Of a stretch of DNA of 36,526 nt, positions 23,042 to 31,738 are shown in pieces (the stretch's first letter is position 1; each line of letters opens with the position of its first letter). Location: contig CAZNSG010000061.1 in assembly GCA_964575715.1 (NCBI GenBank), positions 1 to 36,526 of the forward strand. Reading direction: 5' to 3'. The notes beneath the pieces are model-generated. The model saw only the letters and a list, made by a program, of their open reading frames with translations, did no database searches and was not told where the DNA came from. A program made the position numbers and the translations under genes. This DNA is from PNAI01 sp964575715 (GTDB taxonomy: Bacteria > Pseudomonadota > Alphaproteobacteria > Rhizobiales > Xanthobacteraceae).

Positions 23042-25159
23042 ATGGCGTTGATACGGCGAATGGCCAGCACGCGCCGCGCACCGACCCTCGACACGGCATC
23101 GATGTCCGATCAACGAGATGATTCTTCCGACCGCGGCCGTGGTGCCGATGCACCGCGCCACACGCGCCGGCGTCGCAGTCGCAGCGGCGATCGCAACCGC
23201 CGCCCGCGCAAGCGCGGCAAGAGCGGCGGCGGCCGTCGGCGCTCGGGCCTTGGCCGGATCATCTATTGGGGTGCCGTGCTTGGCCTGTGGATGCTGATCT
23301 CTGGGTTCGGCGTCTTCGCCTGGGTCGTCGCCCACCTGCCGCCGATCCATGCGCTCGAAATTCCCAAGCGCCCGCCTTTGATCCAGATTGTCGGCCTCGA
23401 TGGCCGGCCATTCGCGCTGCGCGGCGACGGCGGGCCGGCGATCCCGCTCGGCGAACTGCCGCGCTATGCACCGCAAGCCTTCATTGCAATCGAGGACCGC
23501 CGCTTCTATTCCCATCGCGGCATCGACCCGTTTGGTATCGGCCGCGCGCTGATCGCCAACGTGCTGCGTCGCGGCGTGGCGCAGGGCGGCTCGACCATCA
23601 CCCAGCAACTGGCAAAAAACTTGTTTCTGACCCAGGAACGCACACTCACGCGCAAGCTGCAGGAAGCCGTGCTGGCGCTCTGGATCGAGCACAAATTCAG
23701 CAAGAATGAAATTCTCGAGCTCTATCTCAATCGCGTATATTTCGGCGCCGGCGCCTACGGCATCGAATCCGCCGCGCAGCGCTACTTCAACAAATCCGCA
23801 AGACAAATATCGGTCGCGGAAGCCGCCGTGCTCGCGGGCCTCGTGCGCTCGCCTTCGCGCCTGGCGCCTAGCCGCAATCCCAATGGCGCCGAGCGGCGCG
23901 CCCAGCTCGTGCTTGCCGCCATGGCGGACCTCAAATTCATCAGCGATGATGTGGCCAAGGCCGCGCTCGCAAATCCGGCCCGGGCTATCCGGCAAGTCGG
24001 CACCGGCACTGTCAATTACGTCGCCGACTGGATCATGGACGTGCTCGACGATCTCATCGGCCGGGTCGAGGACGATCTCGTGGTCGCGACCTCGATCGAC
24101 CCAAGCCTGCAAGCGGCGGCCGAGAAGGCGCTGGTCGATGAGCTTGCGCAAAAAGGCGAGAAGTCGGGCGTCAGCCAGGGCGCCATCGTCGCGATGAGTC
24201 CTGACGGCACGGTGCGCGCTTTGGTCGGCGGCAAGAATTACACCGAAAGCCAATTCAATCGCGCGACCGCCGCCAAACGCCAACCCGGTTCCGCCTTCAA
24301 GCCGTTCGTCTATCTGACCGCGCTGGAGCGCGGTCTGACGCCGGACACGATCCGCGAGGACAAGCCGATAGTGCTCAAAGGCTGGAAGCCGGAGAACTTT
24401 GGCCGTGAATATTTCGGACCGGTTACCCTGCGGCAGGCGCTTTCACAATCGCTCAACACCGTATCGGTGCGGCTCACCGTTGAGTTTGGGCCCGATGCCG
24501 TAGCCCGCACGGCGCATCGGCTCGGCATCGCTTCCAAGCTCGAAGCCAATGCCACGCTCGCGCTCGGCACTTCCGAAGTATCCGTGATTGAATTGGTAAG
24601 TGCCTACGCTCCGTTCGCCAACGGCGGCAGCGCGGTCATGCCGCACGTAATCGAGCGCGTGCGCACGATCGACGGCAAGCTGCTCTATCAGCGCACGCCG
24701 CAGAACCTCGGCAACATCGTCGAGCCGCGCTACGTCGCCATGATGAACACGATGCTGCGCGAAACGCTCGCCAGCGGCACCGCGCGCAAGGCCGAGCTTC
24801 CCGGCTGGGCCGCCGCCGGCAAGACCGGAACATCGCAGGAATTCCGCGACGCCTGGTTTGTCGGCTACACCGCCCATCTCGTTACCGGCGTGTGGCTCGG
24901 AAATGATGACGGCACGCCCACCAAAAAAATAACCGGCGGCGGAATTCCCGTGGAAATCTGGAGCCAGTTCATGAAAGCGGCGCATCAGGGCGTGCCGGTC
25001 GCGAGCCTGCCGGGTCTCGCAAGCGAACCACCCTTTGCCAGCTTCCTGCCGCCCTGGAACATCTTTGCGCCCACCCCGCCGCGCCGGGAGCCCCCGCCGA
25101 CGCCGGCCGCCGACAATCTCGACAATTGGCTGCTGGATCGCCTGTTCGGCCGGCGCTGA
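23042..25159 (+). CDS. Class A penicillin-binding protein (PBP1A family)
   Basis: This 705-residue bifunctional peptidoglycan synthase has a basic cytoplasmic tail (residues 1-70, very Arg-rich) and a membrane anchor at about 73-97. A GT51 glycosyltransferase domain follows, with EDRRFYSHRGID (catalytic Glu E151), QGGSTITQQLAKN and RKLQEAVLALWIE. The transpeptidase domain carries the SxxK motif with S417 and K420 (GSAFKPF), SxN at 470-472 (SQSLN) and KTGT from K594. It polymerises lipid II and cross-links stem peptides in the periplasm, and would be a beta-lactam target. It is shorter than typical MrcA (about 800-850), lacking the OB-like insertion, as in many second PBP1A copies of alphaproteobacteria. 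AGGA lies about 7 bp before the ATG. The Pro-rich C-terminus follows EIWSQFMKAAH. Confidence 0.93.
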   Translation: MALIRRMASTRRAPTLDTASMSDQRDDSSDRGRGADAPRHTRRRRSRSGDRNRRPRKRGKSGGGRRRSGLGRIIYWGAVLGLWMLISGFGVFAWVVAHLPPIHALEIPKRPPLIQIVGLDGRPFALRGDGGPAIPLGELPRYAPQAFIAIEDRRFYSHRGIDPFGIGRALIANVLRRGVAQGGSTITQQLAKNLFLTQERTLTRKLQEAVLALWIEHKFSKNEILELYLNRVYFGAGAYGIESAAQRYFNKSARQISVAEAAVLAGLVRSPSRLAPSRNPNGAERRAQLVLAAMADLKFISDDVAKAALANPARAIRQVGTGTVNYVADWIMDVLDDLIGRVEDDLVVATSIDPSLQAAAEKALVDELAQKGEKSGVSQGAIVAMSPDGTVRALVGGKNYTESQFNRATAAKRQPGSAFKPFVYLTALERGLTPDTIREDKPIVLKGWKPENFGREYFGPVTLRQALSQSLNTVSVRLTVEFGPDAVARTAHRLGIASKLEANATLALGTSEVSVIELVSAYAPFANGGSAVMPHVIERVRTIDGKLLYQRTPQNLGNIVEPRYVAMMNTMLRETLASGTARKAELPGWAAAGKTGTSQEFRDAWFVGYTAHLVTGVWLGNDDGTPTKKITGGGIPVEIWSQFMKAAHQGVPVASLPGLASEPPFASFLPPWNIFAPTPPRREPPPTPAADNLDNWLLDRLFGRR

Positions 25160-25194
25160 ATGCTTCGGCCGCCGATCCCAGGCCAGGCGTATTA

Positions 25195-25980
25195 CTAATC
25201 GACCGACTCGTTTGGTTCGGTCCGGTCGTCCGAAATTCCATAGCGATGCAGGTCGCTGCCGTGCGCGGCAAGCCAGGCCTTGGCCCGCGCGGCATCCGGG
25301 CAGTGCTGGCCGACCAGCCGCCAGAACCGCGGCGAATGATTCATCTCCACCAGATGCGTCACCTCATGCACCGCAAGGTACTCGAGCACAAACGGCGGCG
25401 CCAAAATCAGCCGCCACGAAAAAGACAGCGCGCCGGTGCTCGAACACGAACCCCAGCGGCTTGATTGATCGCGCACCGAGACGCGCTTGATCGCAACGCC
25501 GAGTTTTTCGGCCGCGCGGCAGCTCGCGGCCGTTAATTCACTCCTGGCCGCGCGTGTGAGGAAATCGCGTATCCTTCGGCTGACATGCGGTGCGCGCCCC
25601 GCGACGCATAACAGCGGCTCGCCATTGGCAACACCTTCGATCCACACCGTGCCGCGCGCATTGGCGCGATGCACGATGCGGTGCGGCTGCCCGCGCAGAG
25701 GCACGATTATGCCGTCCCCAAACGGCGTCGCCGCGGGCAGGCGTGCCATGCGCGCCGCAATCCAGGCGCCATGTTTTTCCGCAAACATCTTGGCTTCGCG
25801 CCCGCCACCGCGCAGCGGCATGGTGAGTATGACTTCGCGGCTGGCCGCGTGGATGCGCAGCGTATAGCGCCGCGCCCGGCGATGGCGGCGCAGCCGCACC
25901 AGATAGATCACTTGCTCGAACACGATCTCGATCGTGCGCGGTTCTTTTGGTCGGCGAAAGAACAAGGCGCTAAGCGGCAT
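25195..25980 (-). CDS. YgjP-like metallopeptidase domain protein (DUF45, M48-like)
   Basis: This protein, about 261 residues, shows the zinc motif HEVTHLVEMNHSPRFW: H205 and H209 of HExxH with catalytic E206, and H215 as probable third ligand. RVSVRDQSSRWGSCSSTGALSFSWRLILAP upstream is the most conserved DUF45 segment. Such proteins resemble SprT/WSS1-type peptidases; Escherichia coli YgjP is the best-known member, with no firmly established substrate. The start is uncertain: MPLSALFFRRPKEPR looks like the family N-terminus, while an in-frame ATG 20 codons upstream (26040) is possible. It is convergent with the penicillin-binding protein gene, 35 bp apart. A CTAG repeat lies upstream. Confidence 0.85.
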   Translation of the reverse strand: MPLSALFFRRPKEPRTIEIVFEQVIYLVRLRRHRRARRYTLRIHAASREVILTMPLRGGGREAKMFAEKHGAWIAARMARLPAATPFGDGIIVPLRGQPHRIVHRANARGTVWIEGVANGEPLLCVAGRAPHVSRRIRDFLTRAARSELTAASCRAAEKLGVAIKRVSVRDQSSRWGSCSSTGALSFSWRLILAPPFVLEYLAVHEVTHLVEMNHSPRFWRLVGQHCPDAARAKAWLAAHGSDLHRYGISDDRTEPNESVD

Positions 25981-26052
25981 ATCGCGAGCTGACCCAAGGG
26001 TGTTCCGACTCTGCACCGGAATATTGCCATGCGCCCGCATTGGAGCAAGCCG

Positions 26053-26218
26053 CTAGAGTGGTGATTCAGAAGTTCCCTTCATCCCCGCCGCATGTCGATC
26101 AAGGGAACTTCTGAACCAAAACCACACTAGAATCGTACATTTCTAGTGTCCTTTCGAATCCGAAGTTCGCTAACGCGGGTGCTGTAAATTCAAGCGAACT
26201 TTGGAGTCGAGACACTAG
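26053..26218 (+). repeat. CTAG double-hairpin element, copy 3
   Basis: Half A is at 26053-26130 and half B at 26143-26218, with CTAG at all four ends. The linker is AATCGTACATTT, one base different from copy 1. Orientation is the same as copy 1. It lies 27 bp downstream of the phaZ stop and upstream of the DUF45 gene, both on the minus strand. The distal arm of half B is slightly decayed. Confidence 0.92.
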
Positions 26219-26245
26219 CCCGCAGTCAAAGGATGAAACAAGCCT

Positions 26246-27649
26246 CTAAGCCACCACGCGCATGGGCGCCTTGCGTACGGGCGCCTTCCGCGCGGCGGGT
26301 GCGCGCGTGCCATTGGACCGGATGAAATCGGTAATGCGGGGCGCAATCTCAGCGTGGAAACGCGAGCCATTGAACACGCCGTAATGGCCGACTCCGAGCT
26401 GCAAATAGTGCGCCTTACGTTCCGGCGGGATATTGACGCAGAGCCGATGCGCAGCCTCGGTCTGTCCGACACCCGAGATGTCGTCGCGCTCGCCTTCGAT
26501 CGTGAGCAGCGCAGCCTTGCGGATCGCCGCTGGATCGATTGGTCGGCCGCGATGCGTCATCTCGCCCTTTGGCAATGCGTGACGCACGAACACGGTATCG
26601 ACGGTCTGCAGATAGAATTCGCAAGTTAAATCCATCACCGCCAGGTATTCGTCGTAGAATTCCCGGTGTTTCTGCGCCGAATCGCCATCGCCTTCGACCA
26701 GATGGAAAAACAAATTGTGATGCGCATCGACATGCCGGTCTAGATTCATGCTCACGAAACCGTTGAGCTGGAGGAATCCGGGATAGACGTCGCGCATCAC
26801 GCCGGGATGCGGGAACGGCACCTTGGAAATCACGTTGCGGCGAAACCACTCGACCCCGCGCTGTTCGGCAAGCAAGTTGACCGCCGTCGGATTGATGCGC
26901 GTATCGATCGGCCCGCCCATCAGCACGATGGAACGCGGCGCGCACGGATCGTTGTTCGCTTCCATCAGCGCGGCTGCCGCCAACACCGGCACCGATGGCT
27001 GGCACACCGCGATCACATGGCAGTCGCCGCCAAGCCGGTGCAGGATACTGATGACGTAGTCGATATAGTCGTCGAGATCGAAGCGGCCTTCGGCCAACGG
27101 CACCATGCGTGCATCCACCCAATCGGTAATGTAGACATCATGATTGGGCAGAAACGCCGCAATCGTGCCATGCAACAGCGTGGCGTAATGGCCGGACATC
27201 GGCGCGACAATCAACAGCTTCGGCTGCGGCTGCTGCGGCACGTTCTCGAAGACGCGCTCGAAGTGCAGCAGCCGGCAGAACGGCCGCTCCCAGACGCAAT
27301 TGACATGGACCGACACGCGGTTGTTGCCAACCAGCGTAGAATCAATAGTCCATTCCGGCTTGCCGTAGCGGCGCGTAGCGCGTTCGAACAACTCGGCAGC
27401 GGCGGCCATGGATTTGCCGAAGTGGGTTCGCGTCAGCGGGTTGAGCGGATTCTTGAAGTAGAGCTTCACCACATCGGCAAACGCACGCGAGGGATTGAGG
27501 GCGGCGTGGCTCATCTCGTAGAGCCAGTACAGGCCGTTCGAAAACACCGGCCCGTTGAGATGCGGCGCGCCGCCAAATTCCCCAATTGCCATATCGTGCT
27601 GCCAAAGCCCCTCTTGTTGCAACGCAGCATAGTTATGATTCGGTATCAT
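26246..27649 (-). CDS. phaZ: Intracellular poly(3-hydroxybutyrate) depolymerase
   Basis: This 467-residue protein matches the intracellular PHB depolymerase (PhaZ) family. It breaks down storage polyester granules in the cytoplasm. The nucleophile is probably C216 in VIAVCQPSVP; this family uses Cys where extracellular depolymerases use Ser. Other family segments are LIVAPMSGHYATLLHGT (146-162), VYITDWVDARMVPL, VLMGGPIDTRINPTAVN and HYGVFNGSRF near the end, where the triad His probably lies. The C-terminus carries two Lys/Arg-rich repeats (RKAPVRKAPMR). The start is uncertain; an ATG 19 codons later is possible, but GLYWLYEMSHAALNPSRAF, the usual N-terminal segment, lies beyond both. The gene follows an ABC exporter pair on the same strand after a 92-bp gap. 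Confidence 0.92.
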   Translation of the reverse strand: MIPNHNYAALQQEGLWQHDMAIGEFGGAPHLNGPVFSNGLYWLYEMSHAALNPSRAFADVVKLYFKNPLNPLTRTHFGKSMAAAAELFERATRRYGKPEWTIDSTLVGNNRVSVHVNCVWERPFCRLLHFERVFENVPQQPQPKLLIVAPMSGHYATLLHGTIAAFLPNHDVYITDWVDARMVPLAEGRFDLDDYIDYVISILHRLGGDCHVIAVCQPSVPVLAAAALMEANNDPCAPRSIVLMGGPIDTRINPTAVNLLAEQRGVEWFRRNVISKVPFPHPGVMRDVYPGFLQLNGFVSMNLDRHVDAHHNLFFHLVEGDGDSAQKHREFYDEYLAVMDLTCEFYLQTVDTVFVRHALPKGEMTHRGRPIDPAAIRKAALLTIEGERDDISGVGQTEAAHRLCVNIPPERKAHYLQLGVGHYGVFNGSRFHAEIAPRITDFIRSNGTRAPAARKAPVRKAPMRVVA

Positions 27650-27741
27650 GTCACCAATATAAGGTGGGACCTTTGGGAATCCGTTACCTGAGAAATCAAA
27701 ACAATTTCAAACGGTTATGCTTGTTGCAACACAGCAATGCC

Positions 27742-28563
27742 TTATTCGCCGGTCTGCAGCAGGCTGCCGTGCCGGCGCGCACTGCCCAGCAGCAGAAAGA
27801 AAGCGACCGTCGCCGCGGTAAAAAACCCGATGTTGATGGCAAACGCCTCGATCATCAAATCGGCGCGGAATACGTGATCGATCAACAGCGCGCGCATGCC
27901 TTCGAACACATAGGTCGGCGGCAGCGCCCAGGCCACCGGTTGCAGCCAGACCGGCAACACCGACACCGGATAGTAGACGCACGTGAGCGGCAAAAACAAA
28001 AACATGATTGTCCACGCCATGCTCTCGGCTCCCAATCCATTGCGCAGCAGCAGCCCCGCCACGAAAATCCCGATCGCCCAGCCCATCAAAATAAGATTGA
28101 GAAAGAAGACAGCGAGTGCCAGACCCAGACCCCAGAGGTTGAAACCAAAAAAGGCGATCGCGAGCAGCGAGACCGGCACCATGCCGATCGCCAATCGGAT
28201 GAGACTCATGATCATCAAGGCCGTCACGAATTCTATCGGCCGCAACGGACTCATCATCAGATTGCCCATGTTGCGGGCATACATTTCCTCAAGAAACGAG
28301 ATCGAGAAACCAAGTTGTCCTCGGAACAGGATATCCCAAAGCAGCACCGCGCCGATGAAAATGCCGCTCGCACGCATAAAAAAACTGGAATTCTCGGCCA
28401 CATAGAGCTGCAGAAAGCCCCACATCAGCATCTGCACGGCAGGCCAGTAAATCAAATCGAGAATGCGCGGCCACGACGAACGCAGAAGATACCAATAGCG
28501 CAGCACCATCGCCGCCACGCGCCGCATGGAGAAAGCGACCGGATCGTTGGTCTGCGCGGTCAT
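27742..28563 (-). CDS. ABC-2 type transporter permease
   Basis: This 273-residue protein has about six transmembrane helices in the ABC-2 (export) arrangement. A typical cytoplasmic loop between helices 2 and 3 reads SFLEEMYARNMGNLMMSPLRPIEFV, and the segment FLPLTCVYYPVSVLPVWLQPVAWALPPTYVFEGMR is characteristic of these permeases. It should form the membrane part of an exporter with the ATPase encoded immediately upstream; the start codon overlaps the ATPase stop by 4 bp (ATGA), so the two are translationally coupled. The substrate cannot be read; relatives move lipids, polysaccharides or drugs. Confidence 0.9.
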   Translation of the reverse strand: MTAQTNDPVAFSMRRVAAMVLRYWYLLRSSWPRILDLIYWPAVQMLMWGFLQLYVAENSSFFMRASGIFIGAVLLWDILFRGQLGFSISFLEEMYARNMGNLMMSPLRPIEFVTALMIMSLIRLAIGMVPVSLLAIAFFGFNLWGLGLALAVFFLNLILMGWAIGIFVAGLLLRNGLGAESMAWTIMFLFLPLTCVYYPVSVLPVWLQPVAWALPPTYVFEGMRALLIDHVFRADLMIEAFAINIGFFTAATVAFFLLLGSARRHGSLLQTGE

Positions 28564-29342
28564 TGTGCGGCCTCGCGGGCTTCACGCCCCTCGCCGCTGC
28601 CGCGAGCAATGTCGAGAAAGACCTCTTCCAGTGTTCGCCGGCCGTACCGGGAAATCAGCCGCGCCGGCGTATCGTCGTCCTCGATCCGGCCGCGCTTCAT
28701 CATGATGACGCGCTCGCACAGCCGTTCGACTTCCGCCATGTTGTGCGAGGCCAGCAGAACGGTGGCGTGCCTATCCTTGCAATAGCGCTCAAGCCGCCCG
28801 CGCACCCAATCGGCGGTATCGGGATCGAGCGATGCGGTGGGTTCATCGAGCAGCAGAACCTCGGGCTCATTGATCAACGATTTTGCCAACGACACGCGGG
28901 TTTTCTGGCCCGAGGAGAGCTTGCCCGTCGGCCGATCCAGAAGATCGGTGAGTCCAAGGTCCTCGCCCAGCCGGGCGATCCGCTCATTCAAATTCGCGAC
29001 ACCGTAGAGCATGCCGAAGACGGTCAGATTCTGGCGGATCGTGAGCCGCATCGGCATATCGACATAGGGACTTTCGAAATTCATGCGATGCAGCACGCGA
29101 TGGCGCTGCCGCGGCATTTCGGCGCCGAGCACCGACACCCGGCCGCTGCTCGGCGTAAGCAGCCCCATGATCGTGGCAATGGTCGTGGTTTTGCCTGCGC
29201 CGTTGGCTCCCAGCAGCGCCGTCACCGTGCCCGGCTTGAGCGCGAATGAAATACCATCGACGGCGGTCTCGTTCTTATAAAGCTTGACCAGACGCTCGAC
29301 GTTGATGGCGAGCTCGGCGGACATGGTTAAGTTTGGCGGCAT
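28560..29342 (-). CDS. ABC transporter ATP-binding protein (ABC-2 exporter)
   Basis: This protein, about 260 residues, is a single ABC ATPase domain. Walker A is GANGAGKTTT (about 45-54), the signature LSSGQKTRVSLAKSL, Walker B VLLLDEPTASLD and the switch His in LLASHNMAEV. A short C-terminal extension (RYGRRTLEEVFLDIAR) is typical of ABC-2 exporters of the CcmA/NodI type. I place the start at MPPNLTMSAELAINV. MSAELAINV, six codons later, is equally plausible, and no strong ribosome binding site is visible for either. The open frame continues 85 codons upstream, but most of that is read from a palindromic repeat. The gene is divergent from regB. Confidence 0.88.
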   Translation of the reverse strand: MPPNLTMSAELAINVERLVKLYKNETAVDGISFALKPGTVTALLGANGAGKTTTIATIMGLLTPSSGRVSVLGAEMPRQRHRVLHRMNFESPYVDMPMRLTIRQNLTVFGMLYGVANLNERIARLGEDLGLTDLLDRPTGKLSSGQKTRVSLAKSLINEPEVLLLDEPTASLDPDTADWVRGRLERYCKDRHATVLLASHNMAEVERLCERVIMMKRGRIEDDDTPARLISRYGRRTLEEVFLDIARGSGEGREAREAAQ

Positions 29343-29465
29343 GATGCCGCAGATGTGACGCGGCAAGCGCTTCCGCGCAAGCCCCATCGCATCCTCGGTC
29401 GCGGGAAAAGCCGATCGGGCACGGTTTTCGGCAGTTGAGCCGTTACCGCGAACCGTTACATTAGT

Positions 29466-29567
29466 CAGATCTCGAACAGTGGCATCCGGTTTTCGGAAAA
29501 GATCATGCTCGTACAAAAAGCTAGCGCCCGGCTCCGATTCCTTCAATTTTGGTAAGGCCCTAGAGCC
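29466..29567. repeat. Two-hairpin AGAGCATGATC repeat, decayed copy forming the regB leader
   Basis: The right arm TTTTCGGAAAAGATCATGCTC at 29490-29510 matches the copy at 5759, but the left arm is degenerate. The linker is GTACAAAAAG. The second hairpin is bounded by CTAG at 29521 and at 29560-29563. The last bases (CTAGAGCC) touch the ATG of regB, so the leader and ribosome binding region of regB lie inside the repeat. Confidence 0.82.
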
Positions 29568-30890
29568 ATGCTTGGTCAGGATTTTGACAAGCTCCATCCA
29601 CCGCAGCGGCGGCAGGTACGACTCGACACCTTGCTGCGGCTGCGCTGGTTCGCGATCATCGGCCAGACCACCGCTGTGCTGGTGGTCTATTCCGGCCTCG
29701 ATTTCGAACTGCCGATCTGGGCCTGCCTGGCGGTGATAGCCCTCTCAGCGTGGCTCAATGTGGCGCTGCGAATGCGCTATAGCGCGGCGCAGCGCCTTGA
29801 GCCCGACCGCGCGGCCTGGCTCATGGCATTCGACACCGCCGAGCTTGCGGTGCTGCTGTTTATGACCGGCGGGCTGCAAAATCCGTTCGCCTTTCTCCTC
29901 CTCGCGCCTGTCCTGCTCTCCGCCACCGCGCTGCCGCCGCGTTTGACCCTGATCCTCAGCGGATTCGCTGTGCTGTGCGCCACCGCCCTCTTGTTTATGC
30001 ATTATCCGCTGCCCTGGGAGAGTGAGGAGTCGATCGAGCTGCCATGGATCTACATGCTGGGTGTGTGGATTTCGATCCTGCTCTCCATTCTATTCATGGG
30101 TCTCTATTCCTCGCAGATCACCGAGGAAGGCCGCCAGCTGGCCGCGGCGCTCGCCGCCACCGAACTCGTGCTCGAACGCGAACAGCATCTTTCGCAGCTC
30201 GACGGCCTCGCCGCCGCAGCCACGCATGAACTCGGCACGCCGCTGTCGACGATATCGGTGATCGCCAAGGAACTCGAACGCGCAATTCCTCCGGACTCGC
30301 CGCATGCCGACGATGTGCGCCTGTTGCGCGAGCAGTCGCAGCGCTGCCGCGAGATTTTGTCGAAACTGACCGAACTCTCCTCAAGCGGCGAGCCTTTCGA
30401 CCGCATGCCGCTGTCCGCACTGATCGAAGAAGTGGTGGCACCGCACCGTAATTTTGGCGTCGCGATCGAGGTCGCGGTAACGCAACAGACCGCGCAGCCG
30501 GTTGGTGCGCGCAATCCCGCAATTCTTTATGGTCTTGGCAATCTGCTCGAAAACGCGGTCGATTTTGCCCAGAAGCGCGTCGAGGTCGCGGCTGAATGGA
30601 GCGGCGAAGATGTTGCCGTCACCATCAGCGACGACGGCCCTGGCTTTGCGCCTGAAATCATGGACCGCATCGGCGAGCCCTATGTAAGATCGAGCAAGCG
30701 GCGCCGGATGAATGCCAGCAGCGAAACCACCGGCTTGGGTCTTGGCTTTTTTATCGCCAAGACATTGCTTGAGCGATCGGGCGCCACGCTCGATTTCGAG
30801 AACCGGGTTTTTCCCGCCCGTGGGGCGGTGGTTCGCATTCAATGGGGACGCGATGATTTTGAGCGTCCGCTGACCACCACGGTTTCGTGA
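29568..30890 (+). CDS. regB: Redox-sensing histidine kinase, RegB/PrrB/ActS family
   Basis: This 440-residue protein is a six-helix membrane sensor kinase. The ubiquinone-binding heptapeptide motif GGxxNPF known from RegB is present as GGLQNPF (101-107). H220 in ATHELGTPLSTI is the phosphorylated His. C260 in QRCREIL corresponds to the redox-active Cys265 of Rhodobacter RegB. The N-box (LLENAVDFA) and G-boxes (DDGPGF and TGLGLGFFIA) complete the kinase domain. When the quinone pool is reduced, such kinases phosphorylate RegA, which controls respiration, carbon fixation, nitrogen fixation or hydrogenase genes. The ATG follows a palindromic repeat directly; the nearest ribosome-binding-like stretch is GGTAAGG, about 10 bp upstream. 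regA follows after 69 bp. Confidence 0.93.
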   Translation: MLGQDFDKLHPPQRRQVRLDTLLRLRWFAIIGQTTAVLVVYSGLDFELPIWACLAVIALSAWLNVALRMRYSAAQRLEPDRAAWLMAFDTAELAVLLFMTGGLQNPFAFLLLAPVLLSATALPPRLTLILSGFAVLCATALLFMHYPLPWESEESIELPWIYMLGVWISILLSILFMGLYSSQITEEGRQLAAALAATELVLEREQHLSQLDGLAAAATHELGTPLSTISVIAKELERAIPPDSPHADDVRLLREQSQRCREILSKLTELSSSGEPFDRMPLSALIEEVVAPHRNFGVAIEVAVTQQTAQPVGARNPAILYGLGNLLENAVDFAQKRVEVAAEWSGEDVAVTISDDGPGFAPEIMDRIGEPYVRSSKRRRMNASSETTGLGLGFFIAKTLLERSGATLDFENRVFPARGAVVRIQWGRDDFERPLTTTVS

Positions 30891-30959
30891 ATGTGTTACT
30901 CTTGAGTAGCCCGCCACTCTGCTCTAATCTTAAATATAGCCTGAGAGTAGGAGCGCACG

Positions 30960-31514
30960 ATGAGTGATGGCGCGGATTTGGCCGATGTGACCGAACGCAC
31001 ACTGCTGATCGTCGACGACGACAAGCCCTTCGTGCAGCGCCTTGCCCGTGCGATGGAGAGCCGTGGCTTCGAGGTGACGACGGCGGAGGCCGTTGCCGAG
31101 GGGCTCCAGCACGTGAATAAAGCCGCGCCGGCCTACGCGGTTGTCGATATGCGCCTCGCCGACGGCAGCGGGCTCGACGTCATCTCGGCGCTCAAAGAAC
31201 GCAGGCCCTCCGCCCGCGCCATCGTGCTGACCGGCTATGGCAACATCGCTACCGCGGTGAATGCCATCAAGCTCGGCGCCATCGATTACCTCGCCAAGCC
31301 AGCGGATGCCGACGACGTGGTGGCGGCATTGCTCGCGCTCGACGGCAAGAAAGCCATACCCCCGGAACATCCGATGTCTGCCGACCGCGTACGCTGGGAA
31401 CACATTCAGCGCATCTACGAATTGTGTAGCCGCAACGTGTCGGAAACCGCGCGCCGGCTTAACATGCACCGGCGTACACTGCAGCGAATTTTGGCCAAGC
31501 GCGCGCCGCGTTGA
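30960..31514 (+). CDS. regA: Redox response regulator, RegA/PrrA/ActR family
   Basis: This 184-residue protein has a receiver domain with acidic pair D19/D20, phosphorylated D63 (VVDMRLADGSG), T91 and K113, and a Fis-type helix-turn-helix at the C-terminus (RNVSETARRLNMHRRTLQRILAK). That DNA-binding end is almost invariant across RegA, PrrA, ActR and RegR proteins. It is the partner of the kinase encoded upstream. AGGAG lies about 7 bp before the ATG. The 69-bp gap after regB is short enough for co-transcription. Targets cannot be read from this window. Confidence 0.95.
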   Translation: MSDGADLADVTERTLLIVDDDKPFVQRLARAMESRGFEVTTAEAVAEGLQHVNKAAPAYAVVDMRLADGSGLDVISALKERRPSARAIVLTGYGNIATAVNAIKLGAIDYLAKPADADDVVAALLALDGKKAIPPEHPMSADRVRWEHIQRIYELCSRNVSETARRLNMHRRTLQRILAKRAPR

Positions 31515-31599
31515 TGGTGAGCCGCGGAAAAAATAGGCCCAATACGTTTCGTAGAAATCGCCTGCAGCACGTTATACTAACCCGCATAAATTTCGACTC

Positions 31600-31720
31600 G
31601 TCATTCCGGGGCGCCCGCCGTAGCCCGCAGGGCGAAGGCGTGGCGAGCCCGGAATCCATAATCACGGCCGGTGGTTATGGATTCCGGCTCTCGCCGCCAA
31701 CGCGGCTCGGCCGGAATGAC
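31600..31720. repeat. GTCATTCCGG palindromic repeat, copy 2
   Basis: The outer arms are GTCATTCCGG and CCGGAATGAC. The inner arms are CCGGAATCCATAA and its complement. It lies between the convergent regA and tctC-like genes and is related to the element at 14707-14812 in the outer arms, with different central sequence. Confidence 0.85.
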
Positions 31721-31738
31721 GAATTGTGAGTGTTGGTA

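Noticed and set aside
22985..24283. A 432-codon open frame antisense to the penicillin-binding protein
   Set aside because: It is a GC shadow with Arg/Ala/Asp-rich low-information translation.
29343..29597. An 85-codon N-terminal extension of the ABC ATPase
   Set aside because: Much of it is read from the AGAGCATGATC repeat and it overlaps the regB start on the other strand.
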